NCBI GenBank assembly: GCA_949825045.1 | Contig: OX463829.1 | Coordinates: forward strand, 23,592,715 to 23,656,714 | Length of the DNA stretch: 64,000 nt | Direction of reading: 5' to 3' | Origin: Argyresthia goedartella | Lineage: Eukaryota; Arthropoda; Insecta; Lepidoptera; Argyresthiidae | Shown here: positions 1 to 12,800 of the stretch, piece after piece | Numbering within the stretch: the first letter of the stretch is position 1 | How the letters are laid out: each line of letters starts with the position of its first letter | Notes under the pieces: model-generated | Database searches by the model: none | Told to the model about the DNA's origin: nothing | The model's input: only the letters and a program-made list of their open reading frames with translations | Translations under genes and position numbers: made by a program

Positions 1-2
1 AA

Positions 3-83
3 GCTTCCCTGAAAGTCGGTCTCAGGATGAACATTTCCAAGACCAAGATCATGACGAATCGCTCTTTAAATGTACCGAACAAA
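3..83 (+). pseudogene. RTE/jockey-type reverse transcriptase fragment
   Basis: The window opens inside a reverse transcriptase reading frame. Frame 3 reads ASLKVGLRMNISKTKIM, which matches the segment of non-LTR reverse transcriptases that follows the catalytic YADD box (pattern GL-x-M-N-x-x-K-T-K). The similarity fades after about position 83, so this is a fragment cut by the window edge and probably by decay. Confidence 0.6.
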
Positions 84-308
84 AATGTATGGGATTTGAC
101 GTTTGTTTTGAGCTTAAACGCTGTTTAATATTTTTTGTGGTGAGCGGAGTGGGTCGCTGGTCTTGAATCTATTGTTGCGCCGAAATTCCAGTTATTGTTG
201 TCACGAACAATTTACCATAGAATTACAAAAAAATTACAGTGCAGTGACCGAATAGAATAGATAAGAGAAAGAATTCAAAGTGCCGTGAAATTAATAAACT
301 ACTTTAGC

Positions 309-446
309 GGCCTTACTAATACAAGAAGCTATTCACGGTTTTACTTATAAAGTGTTTTTGTCTTGCTTTGACATTTACTCGACGTATGAAATGGACAAAA
401 CACTTTTTAAGTTAAACCCTGAATAACTTCTTTTATAAGTAAGGCC
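309..446. repeat. fold-back MITE
   Basis: Two imperfect inverted arms of about 55 bp, beginning ggccttact and running to the gtgttttgtc segment, face each other around a short centre. No coding sequence is present. The remainder of 84-616 shows no gene. Confidence 0.7.
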
Positions 447-616
447 ATCATACAACAAAATCTCTGTTAAAGCGGCTAACAAATCAACGATTACAGTATA
501 AAAGGGATGTCACGAAAATCTTTTTTAAAAAAATATTAAAATACTGCGATTGCGGAATCGACAAATTTACCTGTTTTTCTGACTTTAGAATCGGATGCAT
601 ATTTACTTATCTTACA

Positions 617-1925
617 CAGTCAGGTCATAAGTTCTGTCACACAATAAAAACTTTTGAATTTAGAACGCTGGCCACAAAAAAGTTTATTGATTTCGAATTT
701 CGATTTTTTCATGAAAATAAAAATGTGTACTTTTTAGAATTTTCCTCATTTTTAAATATGGAGTGGACACTTAAAGAAGACCGTGTCGCAGTTATTGCGT
801 TGCATCGTTGCGGTTATGCGCCAATTCAGATTTTCGACTTACTGAAAAATTTGAATATAACCAAAAGATTCGTTTATCGTACCATAAAACGATACAATGA
901 AGACTCTAGTGTAGATGACAGGTCAAGAAGTGGTCGCCCTCGCTCTGTTAGGACTCCAGCAGTGATAAAAGCTGTGAAGGCGCGAATTCAAAGAAATCCC
1001 ATACGTAAGCAGAAACTGTTGGCCCTTCAGATGGGGTTAAGCAGGACCACGGTGAAAAGGGTGTTAAATGAAGACTTAGGGCTTAGGGCATATCGAAGAA
1101 AAACAGGACATCGTTTGGACGCTCGTTTAATGGACCTGAGACCGAAGAGATGCCGCGCTTTGTTGAAGCGAGCGGTACGCGGGAAAAAAGCATCGGGAAA
1201 TTCTTTTTTCGGATGAAAAAATTTTCACCGTAGAAGAGAGCTACAACAAACAAAATGATAAGGTGTACGCACACAGCAGTGAAGAAGCGAGCAACCGTAT
1301 TCCGCATGTCCAACGAGGTCATTTTCCATCCTCGCTCATGGTTTGGTTGGGAGTCTCTTATTGGGGCTTAACTGAGGTACATTTTTGTGAGAAAGGCGTA
1401 AAAACGAATGCAGTTGTGTATCAAAATACAGTCCTCAAGAACCTTGTGGAACCTGTTTCTCATACCATGTTTAATAACAGGCACTGGGTATTCCAACAAG
1501 ATTCTGCGCCAGCTCATAGAGCGAAAAGCACACAAGACTGGCTGGCGGCGCGTGAAATCGACTTCATCCGGCACGAAGACTGGCCCTCCTCCAGTTCAGA
1601 TTTGAGTCCGTTAGATTACAAGATATGGCAATACTTGGAAGAAAAGGCCTGCTCTAAGCCTCATCCTGATTTGGAGTCACTCAAGGCATCCTTGATTAAG
1701 GCAGCCGCCGATATTGACATGGACCTCGTTCGTGCTGCGATAGACGACTGGCCACGCAGAATAAAGGCCTGTATTCAAAATCGCGGGGGTCATTTTGAAT
1801 AAACTTTATTACCATAAGAATCTATATTTTATTAAGTTCATTTTGCTATATAAATGTTTACATAAATAATAAACATGTCTAAATTATTTCATATTGCACA
1901 TGTGACAGAACTTATGACCTGACTG
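617..1925 (+). mobile_element. DD37D mariner (maT/mori-type), copy 1
   Basis: The element is bounded by inverted repeats that start CAGTCAGGTCATAAG (left) and end in its reverse complement (right). It is about 1.3 kb with one transposase frame. A second copy lies at 53,311-54,613 and is nearly identical throughout, so the family moved recently. Flanking TA duplications are not clean at either copy. Confidence 0.9.
758..1802 (+). pseudogene. mariner transposase, frameshifted
   Basis: The start is the ATG of [12 protein letters not shown]. An N-terminal helix-turn-helix region ([21 protein letters not shown]) is followed by the DDD catalytic core: ILFSDEKIF just after the break, FQQDSAPAH, and SPLDYKIW. 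Thirty-seven residues separate the second and third Asp, which defines the DD37D maT/mori group. The reading frame breaks near 1,170, where AGCG is tandemly duplicated relative to copy 2. The C-terminus, ending GGHFE, is intact. Without the 4-bp duplication the frame would be about 346 codons, the usual length for the family. Inactive as it stands. Confidence 0.9.
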
Positions 1926-3348
1926 TATGTATTATGTATATTGTAAAGTAGGTAGTTACTAAACTGGCATAACAAATAACGACAGGATAAGTTAACAGAC
2001 AAGACAAGTTAACAGTTATATACATGCTTAACCTTTTGAAAAAAATTATTAAAAAAAAAAAGTGTTTGGTCAAATTGATTAATTTTCTTTCTTGCATCTA
2101 TGCATCCAATCCAAAGCATTGCCGGATTTCCTGGCATCACGGAATTTATTTTTCACAAACAATTTTAAGAAGTGGTTTTTATAATTTGATAGCCGAAAGA
2201 TAACTTTAGGTAAATATGAATCCGAATATCCGATCTAAATATGAATACGAATTAATAAATATTAGAGCAGGAGTGTATAGCTGTCAAAAGTTGGTGCAAT
2301 TGCCAACGCGTCGTACCGTACGCCACCGGTGGCAACTGGGAATGATTCAGATGTTGTGTCTCAGATGCCACCGACGCGGTGGAAACTGGGAATAGAGGAA
2401 TTCACTGACTACTTTTAACCCTTTCGCTACTCTGCTGACCGGGAAAGAAAAAATAATGGCATAACAATTACGGCAAATTTTATGTTGTTTCCCCACAAAT
2501 GCCCACAATATAATCTTTAGTTAGGTGAAGTCTGTTATAAAAGTTCCGTTTTAGGCTTTACCCAGTTTATTTCCGTTTTGTTTACAAATGACTGACAACA
2601 AAAAATACCAATCGCAAACGATCGGTGCGAGGGTACAAAGGCTTTCTATTGGTTGAATGAATCACGTGACATCGGTTTGCGTGAAATGCGCATGCGCTAA
2701 CAAAGCACGCGCGTCCATTACGCAATCATTCGCATCGTTTTATACAAATGCGAATGCCTAATATGATGCGAAACATTCGCATATCGGAATGCAAATATTC
2801 GTGACATCCCTATATAATAGTAACTGAATATTTTAATTTTGTTTTCTATTTTAATTCTTTTCTTACCGTACCTATGTAATGTAACGCAGTTGATGGTTAT
2901 TAATAGTGTATTGAAAAAATATATTGGTTGATCTGAAACTACTATCAAGTTCTATATTTGGCTCCTAATATACTTTTCCAACTATGGTTACAGAACAAGC
3001 TACCGCAAAGCCGGTCCAATCAGGGACTAGTATATGATGCAAGTTCACACTTTTACGGTTTGACACGGATAGTTTAAAAACTATCGAAAATTAGTACGTT
3101 AAATTGTAAGCAGTCTGTTCAGTGCACAATTTATCGACAGTTTACAAACTAACGCGACAGATTATAAACTAATGGATATCTTACTGTGACACGGGCGAGA
3201 GGGAGATGGTGCCCTCGCTCAGGGCGCCAAGAAACCTTGTGATATCTCTACCTAGAGTAAACACTCCATTTTGCATGACAGGGGGCTACCTCATTGCCAA
3301 TGTAGAAAGTACAGAATCTAAATAAGTTAGTTTTCTTATTAATTACAG
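1926..3348. other. intergenic, repeats only
   Basis: No gene seen. Positions 1,945-2,005 resemble 9,178-9,235 (shared aagttaacaga segment), so they are a dispersed repeat. Around 2,310-2,395 a short motif containing caactgggaat occurs twice. Positions 3,265-3,300 carry the ctccattttgc repeat also seen at about 23,090, 42,190 and 52,170. Confidence 0.5.
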
Positions 3349-3491
3349 ATCTTGGCTCTCTCAGCACTAGTGGTCTCATAATGGAAGTGAAGAAATTACA
3401 TGACCTGGCTTATCAGCTCGGCTTGGAAGAGGCTAAAGAGATGACCCGAGGGAAGTATCTCAATATATTCTCAAATCGAAGACCCCGGTAA
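3349..3491 (+). CDS. possible 3'-terminal exon of an unidentified gene
   Basis: A clean acceptor (ttaattacag) precedes an open frame that ends in TAA. It includes MEVKKLHDLAYQLGLEEA followed by KEMTRGKYLNIFSNRRPR. The composition (charged, helical, basic C-terminus) looks like a real protein end rather than intron noise. I do not recognise the family. No upstream exon was found between 1,926 and 3,348, so the rest of the gene would lie further left or outside the window. It would converge tail to tail with the P450 gene ending at 3,776. It could also be a domesticated or decayed fragment. Confidence 0.4.
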
Positions 3492-3775
3492 ACGAGGACT
3501 GTCACATTCCTAAAACTTAATTTTAAGCCTTTATTTAAATAGTATTGATAGTATTGAACATACCTAATATTTATTTCAAAATTCAACCCAAACTATCTAA
3601 AAGAAAAGAAAATGTACGTATATATAATGCAATTTTTACTTTACTTTTTATTTTATGAAGTAAATTACCCTAAACACTTGAAGGTACACAGCTTATTTAA
3701 TTTAAATTAATTAACACATGAAATAAATTTGTACCTACCACACTTGTACTTGTTTTACTAAACAACTGTTGTGTA

Positions 3776-3886
3776 CTACATTCGATCAATGAATCGAATT
3801 TTGAGGTTCTTGTTTGGCCTGGCAATAAAACTTCGGGTTGGTGTTATGTCGCCGAAGTGATATTCCATTTTGTACTTATGTAGGAT
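3776..3886 (-). CDS. P450 exon 10 (C-terminus)
   Basis: Acceptor tgcttttcag. Encodes ILHKYKMEYHFGD, then PNKNLKIRFIDRM and TAG. The KIRF motif near the end is the usual beta-strand terminus of insect P450s. Confidence 0.9.
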   Translation of the reverse strand: MLHKYKMEYHFGDITPTRSFIARPNKNLKIRFIDRM

Positions 3887-6800
3887 CTGAAAAGCAAAAT
3901 TGAAATATAAATAAGGGTAGAATTTTAACCTATGACTGTACCCCGGTGTAGCACTACTTTTGTCCAATCCTTCACTTATTATCGAGGCAAAATGTGCCGT
4001 CATATTGAAACATTGGTTGAAGCATCTTCTTACTCGTGTACTAAAAATATCTGGTAACGATCAAACGGAGAAGTTTCTAGAAACCATTAAGTGACGGCAT
4101 TATTGTACTTTATATAGCTATATAATAGTAGTTTATCTACACACGTATCATTAACCCTCTTTACTGCGTACAAAAACCGCACGTTACGATCAGCATAATG
4201 TTAAACTACTTGTTACCAAGCTCATTTCTTATCTGAAAAATTACACATAACCATAATGTGTAGTTTTTCTACATATTATGACATTCAAATTTCGAACGCC
4301 GACGCCCGCCTGCGTGCCGCCCCTAGTTTGTCTGTGTAGTTGGTACTGACATTCAAATTTCGAACGCCGACGCCCGCCCGCGTGCCGCCCCTAGTAACTG
4401 CAGAGCCACAATGCCGTTCAAACATGCGGTTCCTGAACACATCAAAGAGAGCTTATGATATGTGTGTAGATAAACTAGTGTATGTAACTGTACATAATTA
4501 GGCATTAAAACTCTCGAGTGATATTATGAATGAATGCCCTTAATTATGTAACAGTCACAAACTACTATTATGTGACTGCTACATAATGGAGGGCATAAAT
4601 ACTCGAGAGTGGGTTACTTTCTATTGTGCCAAAAGCAGTTGCACAAATAAAGTCGAGATATGTGGCGCCTTGTACCATGTCCCTAGTATATATGTCTGTG
4701 ACGAGAAGAATCTAAAATGGACATCATACACACCTTCATGGTCAATAGTGACAGCATAGTCTCAGCTATATTCTGTCCCAGGCATTTGCGTGACCCGTAT
4801 CCAAAAGGAATGGAGGCGAAGCCGTGGTAGTCCTTAGCATCTTCTGTCAGCCATCTCTCTGGTACGAACTGAGAGGCGTTGTCGTAGTTGCTTTCCTTCA
4901 ACGAGGTGTCCTGTGTCGACATAATTATGAGCGTGCCGCGGGGGATACTGGAACAAAAGATTTACTTCTATAAAAAAGGACAGACGCCCAAAAGGGCAGA
5001 AAAAGTAGAGTGTTCCACAAGAGACAATTAGATCAAATAATATTGTTTCTACACTAAAAAACTCACTACCATTTATTACAAGAAGGCAACAATAATTTTA
5101 TTGTATCTATAAGTGCCAATATCATGTCTTCAAATATATTTTTACAAAAGAAATAAATAAGATCAAAAAAAGCTCTAATGAACATAACTTATGAAAAACC
5201 AGACTGACCAGTCCAGCACCCGTTCACGAGTATGACTTGTGCACCAGCCATCACTCCCCTCGCCATATTTGAGGGAGGGGAGCAACCCGCTACACAGAGA
5301 CGCCGCAAGCCATAAACTCTCATTTCTTGGTAACAGATTTGGATTCTACGTTAAAACTAATAAATTGTTGAGTCAGCTCACATAGCACTTTTGTACACTA
5401 AATTTTATTACCCGATATTAAAAATGAATAGCTTTGACTTACTAATCCTTTAACATGGCCTGATCGGTTTATTTAATTCCTATTTGGTTTTATTCTCCTT
5501 ACTCAAGAAGTTTGTATTAAAATAAAATTAACAGCCAGAAATATCGAAAAATATTTTGTATGAAAAGTTCATCCTCTTTCGCTTGAACTCAAACGAAACA
5601 TCACTCAAACTCCTTCGTCTTTGATTAATTTATTTACACCTGCCTTGCTCTTAAAGACCTACTTACTTACGTTCAAAGAGTGAATGTAAGTTAGTCTTTA
5701 CGTCATTCATTCATTGTCTGCATTGAAAACTACGTTCCATTTTCAGATTACTTTGCAGAACAAGCAATGCTTGATATGTAAAGGATTTTCATACAACTTT
5801 ACAGTTCAAGCTATGCAAACCTCCTTGGTCAAAAACTCAACCAACACAAAAAAAAAAATTGGCGGTAATTCAATCGATATTATTTGAAGTTTGATAAAGT
5901 TTATCTCAAATTAATTACCTAATTAATGTTTTATTTTATTTGTTGTGTTTTATTTTCCTTGAAGGTACTAGCGATACACAAGTGTGTCAATAGTTCCATT
6001 GATGGTACTGTCAATGGTACTACAGCAATAACGGGGATGCCGGCGGCCGTTCGTGGAATTCCATATTTGTACACATGCATTGGCAGTCATTTTCCATATT
6101 TCTTCAAATTATAAATGTTTTGCTAACGAATACAAAAACAGTTTTATCTACGCACGTATCATAAATGCGCTAAAATCGACTCAGAAACAATAGGGCAAGG
6201 ACTTGCATTACGACACATCGATGCAGAATACGACATTAGATGTGAATTTGGTACTACAGAACAAGCTAAACAACTGCAGAGATAAGATCAATGCCACAAT
6301 GCCGGTCAAACATGCGGTTCCTGAACACATCAGAGAGAGCTTATGATATGTGTGTAGATAAACTAGTGTATGTAACTGTACATAATTACACATTAAAACT
6401 CGAGTGATATTATTATGAAACGAGCCGAATTTTCCTTATTCACTGTTTATGAAAATTTGTTCAGATATACGCAGATATATCTTCCCTTGAAATAATTAAG
6501 ATAAGATGATAAAATGAAATTAATGCAATAACTTCGTTGAAAACATTACCGATGACACAATACCAGTGACATTGATCTTTGTTCAAAATTAATTTTGCCT
6601 TGAAGAGGTCGGCATTAAAAAGTAAGTTTCAAATTGTGCCAATGTGGAATTGTACGAATTTGAAGTTGTACTAATATGAAAATTTTACCAATGTGTCCGA
6701 AGGCAATAAATGTGTTAAATCTTTGCATGGGTAATGGACCCATTCCCTCTGGTAACTTATAATAACAGCGCATACAGTTCCCCATAAATTTACCATTAAC

Positions 6801-9800
6801 CTTCTGCCGACCGAAATCAAGGTATAGGTACTAAATTTATTTTTATTTCTAGTGTTGAAATTATGAGCAATAAGGGTCAAGTCAACTTTACTTTCATAAT
6901 AATTAATGTAGTCCATTAATGTACCCACCAAGGAGCAACCTTTACACGGATTCGAGTAAGATTGGGCCATACTCCACCTCGGTGGCTCAGTGTGGGTTGG
7001 GCTGGTGTCGGGCACAACTTAATAAATTTAAAAATAACACAAATAAAACTTCTCGATTAACTGTACTTCTGTCGTTATAGGAATCCGTCGTTAAGGAATC
7101 TGGCCTTATAGGAATAATCGGAACCAAGCAATGACGTCATCAATTGCCCATCATGGGCAGAGGGAAAAATTTGCTGTTAGTTGAGAACAGTTTTTGGGTT
7201 TACGAGTGAACTCAGCTTAATAAATCCTAAGTAGTAATTAAAATACCGAAGTAGAGACGTTCTACCGTCTACCGATGATATGGTATTTTGTACCGGTGGT
7301 AGTAAGACCTGAGCAAGGCGCTTCTGACGAATCGGGGCAGTTAATAGGGCCTAAAGTTTTACCCAGGTATCATCATTTTGGAAGCGTCCGTGGCCTGGCG
7401 GTAATCGCACATCGGAAACGATCGTGCGGGTAGCAACGTCTGGCCGAGACGGGCACTGGATGGGTGTCCGTTCTATGTGGCATTTGTTTCGGATGACACG
7501 TTAAGATGTACGGCTACTATCACTTCTTGGTAATAGTAGTCGTAAAGCTGTGTCAGAGGCTATAGGGCAGCTTGATAACTTAACTTGACAGTCGGGTTGG
7601 CCACAAGCCCGACACCCTTCCATCGACCCGACCTGAGCCAGCGTGGCGGAGTATGGCTCAATTTTACTCGTATCCGGGTGAAGGCCCTTGCCCCTGGGTG
7701 TGGACATTAATGGGCTACATGCATAATCATCATATTAACTTGTGCAAAGTTTAGCACTTACTTGTACTTGTCCAGTGTAATATTCTTGGGCAGGATTCTT
7801 GTCAGTAGTGGAATTGGAGGCACCAGTCTGTAAAGATATCGTATTTATTGCCACGAACAATATTTCCTTTAACTATTTGGGTTTGAGCTGTAAACATTAA
7901 GCAGATACTTTGCACAATACAGTCAGTGAAGGTTAACTAATTAGTTGGTAGGTAGACCTCAGAAAAGAAGGCCTTGGAAGATATTGGATGATTTTGATAA
8001 AACCAGGAGCTACATCAAAGCATTATTTTTCTCTTTCGTAAAATTAGGGATTAATATGTAGTTTATTTATAATATGTGTTTTATATACGGTATTAAGTTC
8101 TTCTATATGCAGTATATTTAAATTGAAATTGGAAAATCGTTTATTCAACAGATATACATTTGCTTAAGTACATTGCACATCTTAGTATTATTGCAAGTAA
8201 TTGATTTATTACAAATGTTTGTGGTAATATTTTAACACATTGAACAGATACATTTTTGAAGTGCATATCTGACACATATACTATATATATATATATATAT
8301 AAGTAATACTCTGCAATTGTTGAAAAGGTGACCAGCACAGCTAATGACCGCAGACCGTGATCTGCGATCGCTGATTTTAAGCCAGTCCCTCCCTATACTC
8401 AGTAATTCGATATATATTCCTACCGATAGTCACCAGATCTATAATATACATTAACTATGTTGTTGTAGATTCAAACGTACTTTTACGGACACCGAAACAA
8501 TAGGTACATGTTGTCATGTTCTAAAAAACTAAATACTTACCTATACATTTTAAAACTATAGCCGCATTTGCCTGACATACCTACATAAAGATATTTTACA
8601 AATTAATTTGTGAAGAGGTCACAGAAACGTCACATCTAATTGAGTATCTTGTAGCAAGTTTTGTTGGTTGTGCAGACAAGCCTTGTACATTTTTTTGAAG
8701 GAATAGATTGAGTTTAGTAAAAAACTTATTTATATTATTTTCTTGTATCTCTGAGCTTTCTAATATTATTTTCATGTTAGGTTTGCTGGAAGAAATCTCT
8801 TGTTAGAGATAAGCTTGCCTTTGTAAATGTATTTTCTATAAGCTTGTAATGTGAATTTTCATGTGCAATAAAAATATACGAAACATTAATGAACCCATGA
8901 ATTGAATGAATTAATGACCCATGACATGACTAATATCGGTAATTTTCCCGTTATAGGTTTTGAATTTTATTACCAGGTTCAAAATCGCAATGTCTGAAAA
9001 CGGGATTGGGTTAACCAAAGGTTAAAAGTCAAAAGTTTGGTTCACTTGTTAGGTTGATAACTTTTGAACCAGTAAACCGATTTAATTAAATAGAACTAAG
9101 GAGCATCACAGTGAAGTTTACTACCAATAAAAATTCCGCGATGCCGGAATGGAATTTAGTGATTTTCTGATTATTTTGTAAAGTAGGTGGTTACCAAACT
9201 GCCATAACAAACTACGTCAGCCTAAGTTAACAGACTATATTTCATGTATATATCGACGACCCGAATGGCCGAGTCGGCAGTGACCCTGCCTACGAAGCCA
9301 AGGGTCCCGGGTTCGAGTCCCGGTGGGGGCAAATATTTGTTTGATGAGAACGGATGTTTGTACCCTAGTCATGGTTGTTTATCTATCTAAGTATAATATT
9401 TATCTATATAAGTATGTGTATCGTTGTCTAGTACCCAAGATACAGGGAATCCTAGTTTGGGGCTAGATCAATGTGTGTAAATAGTGTCCAAGGTATTATT
9501 ATATTATTATTATTTTTATTATTATACCTATTGAAACAAATTATTTAAAAAATCTTGTGATTAGTGTTTTTTTTTTCTTCGCATCCGATTAGCTACGCAT
9601 TCCCGGATTTTCCCGGTACCTACCTGTGTCCCTTTATGATACATACAAGTAGCATACCATTCCAGAATCGGCATAACATAAGCAAGATCTTAAAAGTATT
9701 TTCCAATCCCGTGTCTAGTATATTTTTTTTCACGACAAAGGCGAGATCAATGTTTTTGCTAAAGATTTAAGAGCTAAGACGTAGTCATCAATTTGTCGTA

Positions 9801-12800
9801 TTGTTCTTAAGGTATCAACAAAATAGCACCTGTGTTGTCTTAAATAAACTATTTACCATAGCGTAGAATTAAAAAAAATGTAAGAAAGGGATATCCAAGA
9901 AATGGCTAGCACTAACAATGTAAAAAATGGGGATTTTAATCATCAATTTACATGCAACATTCATGATCGATGCTTAGTAAGTAGGTCGCGGTGACATATG
10001 ACTTTTGGGGCACCGTGGTTTTTTATTTATTTATTTATTGAACAAGAATCTACTCATTTATAACGGTATTCATTCTGTACTTACTATATTTAAGTAGTTT
10101 ATTTATTAGTTTAGTAAAATAGTTATTCATATTATTTCCTTGTATTTCTGCACATATACCTACCTGCCACTGCTATTAAATTTATCATTTTCATCTTAGT
10201 TTTGCTGGAAGAAAGCTCTTGTTAGAGACAAGCATATCTTTGGAACTATCTTTACTATAAGTTTGTAAAATGTGATTGTTCATGTGCAATAAATAAATAC
10301 TAAATACAAAGTAAGATATAAGCCTTGGTTTTATCAATATCTTCCAAGGTCATCTGACTTATTTTGCTGAGGAATACCCCAGTAAGGAGCAAACCTCAAG
10401 GTCTCCTTGATGCACGCTTGCAAGTAAGGGGTCGCTTCCTTCAGGTTGGTCCAGTCCTGATTACAGATGCCGCTGGTGATGGGCTCCAACTCAGCATACA
10501 GTTTGCCCTGGGCTTTCTGATGCTTGGCGAGGAAGTACATGAGGAATGCCATTGACGATGTGACCTGGGATGACAATGGACATTTATTTATAAATTATTG
10601 CAATCCATTCTATTCTGATGTTGGTAGCGTAAATGAATCGTCCGCTTCCGATATATACGTCGCGCCTCATGTTATGAGCGGTGGCCTTGAATGCGCAATA
10701 GTCACTTTTCAATACCTGTACATATGCGCAGTAATTCCCGCCAACGTCGCCCAGCGCTCTTAATTCGTGGCGCAGGGTATACCTAGGTCAAGTTTCAATA
10801 AGCGCCCCGCCCCGCCAACTTCGGAAAAAAAATCGAGTCGGCAGGCTAGGCTTCAACAGAAATCTTCGTACCCCTCTGGAAGATATCTTACTTGGTTTAC
10901 ATAACACATTTTACATAATCGGGATTCATCGAAGCCATATATCAAATCAATGCTCCTAAGCTGGAATTTTCCAGCTTGGAACATTCATACGATATTTCCC
11001 ATAACCCTAATTAGATATTCGTAAAATTTCTGTGAGAGATAATTTATACAATTCTTGATAAGCTCTTACAGTGTTCACGCCAATTAGAAGCATATCCATG
11101 AGAACAGTGGTGATATCTTCAGGGCTCATTTTCTCGTCACTCATCAACATTGAGTTTATCAAAGAACTCGAATCTGTAAAGTGAAATATAAATATATAAA
11201 AATATTGCTATTTAGTTTAGTTATCGAGTGAAAGATATGAATGTCAAGAGATTACTGGCCTTGTTGTAATACTTTTTCGTGTGGATCTGTGAAGTTAAGC
11301 TTTTGTTCACAATCTATGACGTGTTTCCCGATCAGACTGAAATAAAGATTAAAAATATGCGATAAATACTCAAAGGAAGTTGTATCTATAGTCCGTGTCG
11401 AGATTGATGGCCAGAGGGGAAAGAGAAAACAGCGGAGGGGTTGACGTCCCGCATCCCTCCCGCACAATCGCAAAGGCCCTGGCATAGTGCTGCGCAAGTC
11501 CGCATCGACCCTGTTTATCGATTTCGATCTTGCTAACGTTAAAGGTTGAAGGTTTACTTGTGTATTTAAAATAGTATGGCTGCCTCTTCGTCTAGATGAA
11601 AAGGTAAATCCAATAATCCATTCTCAAACAAGAGAACTATCGAGAAATTTACTGGAAAATTGTGACATTTTTAGTTTCGACAAACATGTTTAGAAACTAT
11701 ATAGATATAGGAATAGAAAAATATATGGAAGATTTATTCATAGAAGACGGAGTAACCAGTGACGAACGAATATTCCTTAATACATTTGATTTTGATTGTG
11801 ATACAGAGAGAGTTTTAACTAACAATGAAACTTAGCTATTATTTTTCCAATGATATCCGGAATCCATCTTGCTTGAGTCAAGCACCTGTCTTTGTCACGT
11901 TTTTCGTCCTAGCTACTTCCTCCCTCCGACTTCCGCCGTTTGCTAAGATGGCGGCGCGTAACGCATGGCGTTCAGGTTTTGCCTCATTTAACTTACTCAG
12001 GATGTACCAGGAAGGCATTACCTGGATTCCGGAGATCGTTGGAAAAATAATAGGTAAATTTTATTGTTAGTTAAAACACTCTATTATTAGTTCCGAGCCG
12101 ATATCCGGAATCCATCTTGAGTGTGAGTTAATTGTAAAAATTGTATGATGATGATATAAAGTGATGCATAAATAAAAATAAACTGTGAAGTAAAGAAGCA
12201 ATTTAATTATCATAATAGGTATATTAAAAATATTCAGAAAAAATAAATAAGTTAAACCACTAATTAAAAACAACCTAACGCACAGGTTCGTTTTTTTTTT
12301 TTTAATTAAACTGAACCGGTAACGTCATTATTGCTCTTTAGATCAGCTTATAGAGCAATAATAGCAAACTATATATGTAATAAACATTTTGATAGTAGGT
12401 TATGAAAGTATGTTCTTGCCGCCAATTTTCAGTAGCGAGAATTTTAATCAATATGAAACTTTTCTAGCCAGAGTAGAGCGCACCGAGCCTGGCGTCTTTA
12501 AGCACAGGCTTGATCCAGTTGCGGTTTTCCTCTAGCCGTTATATAAAGTTCGTTTAAGTTACCCGATTTTCGTCGATCCTGTGATGTCTTGATTAACTGT
12601 TGAGTCCAATAGACACAATCAAGGTTTTTGATCGGATGCAACTTAGTCTTCACCCACACTGCCTGTGACCAATATCAACTGTCTTCGATCTAAAGAGGGC
12701 CACAGGATAATAGCATCTTCTTCTATGTATTTGTCAGTATCAGTCCTCGGTAGCGTGAGGTCATGCACTCGACGTCCTTATTACGGACGCACCGCACCAC

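Noticed and set aside
9258..9331. tRNA gene at the head of the SINE (also 22,365-22,437 and 50,530-50,610)
   Set aside because: A and B boxes are present, but the same head is joined to the same SINE body at several places and a cloverleaf does not close well, so these are SINE heads.
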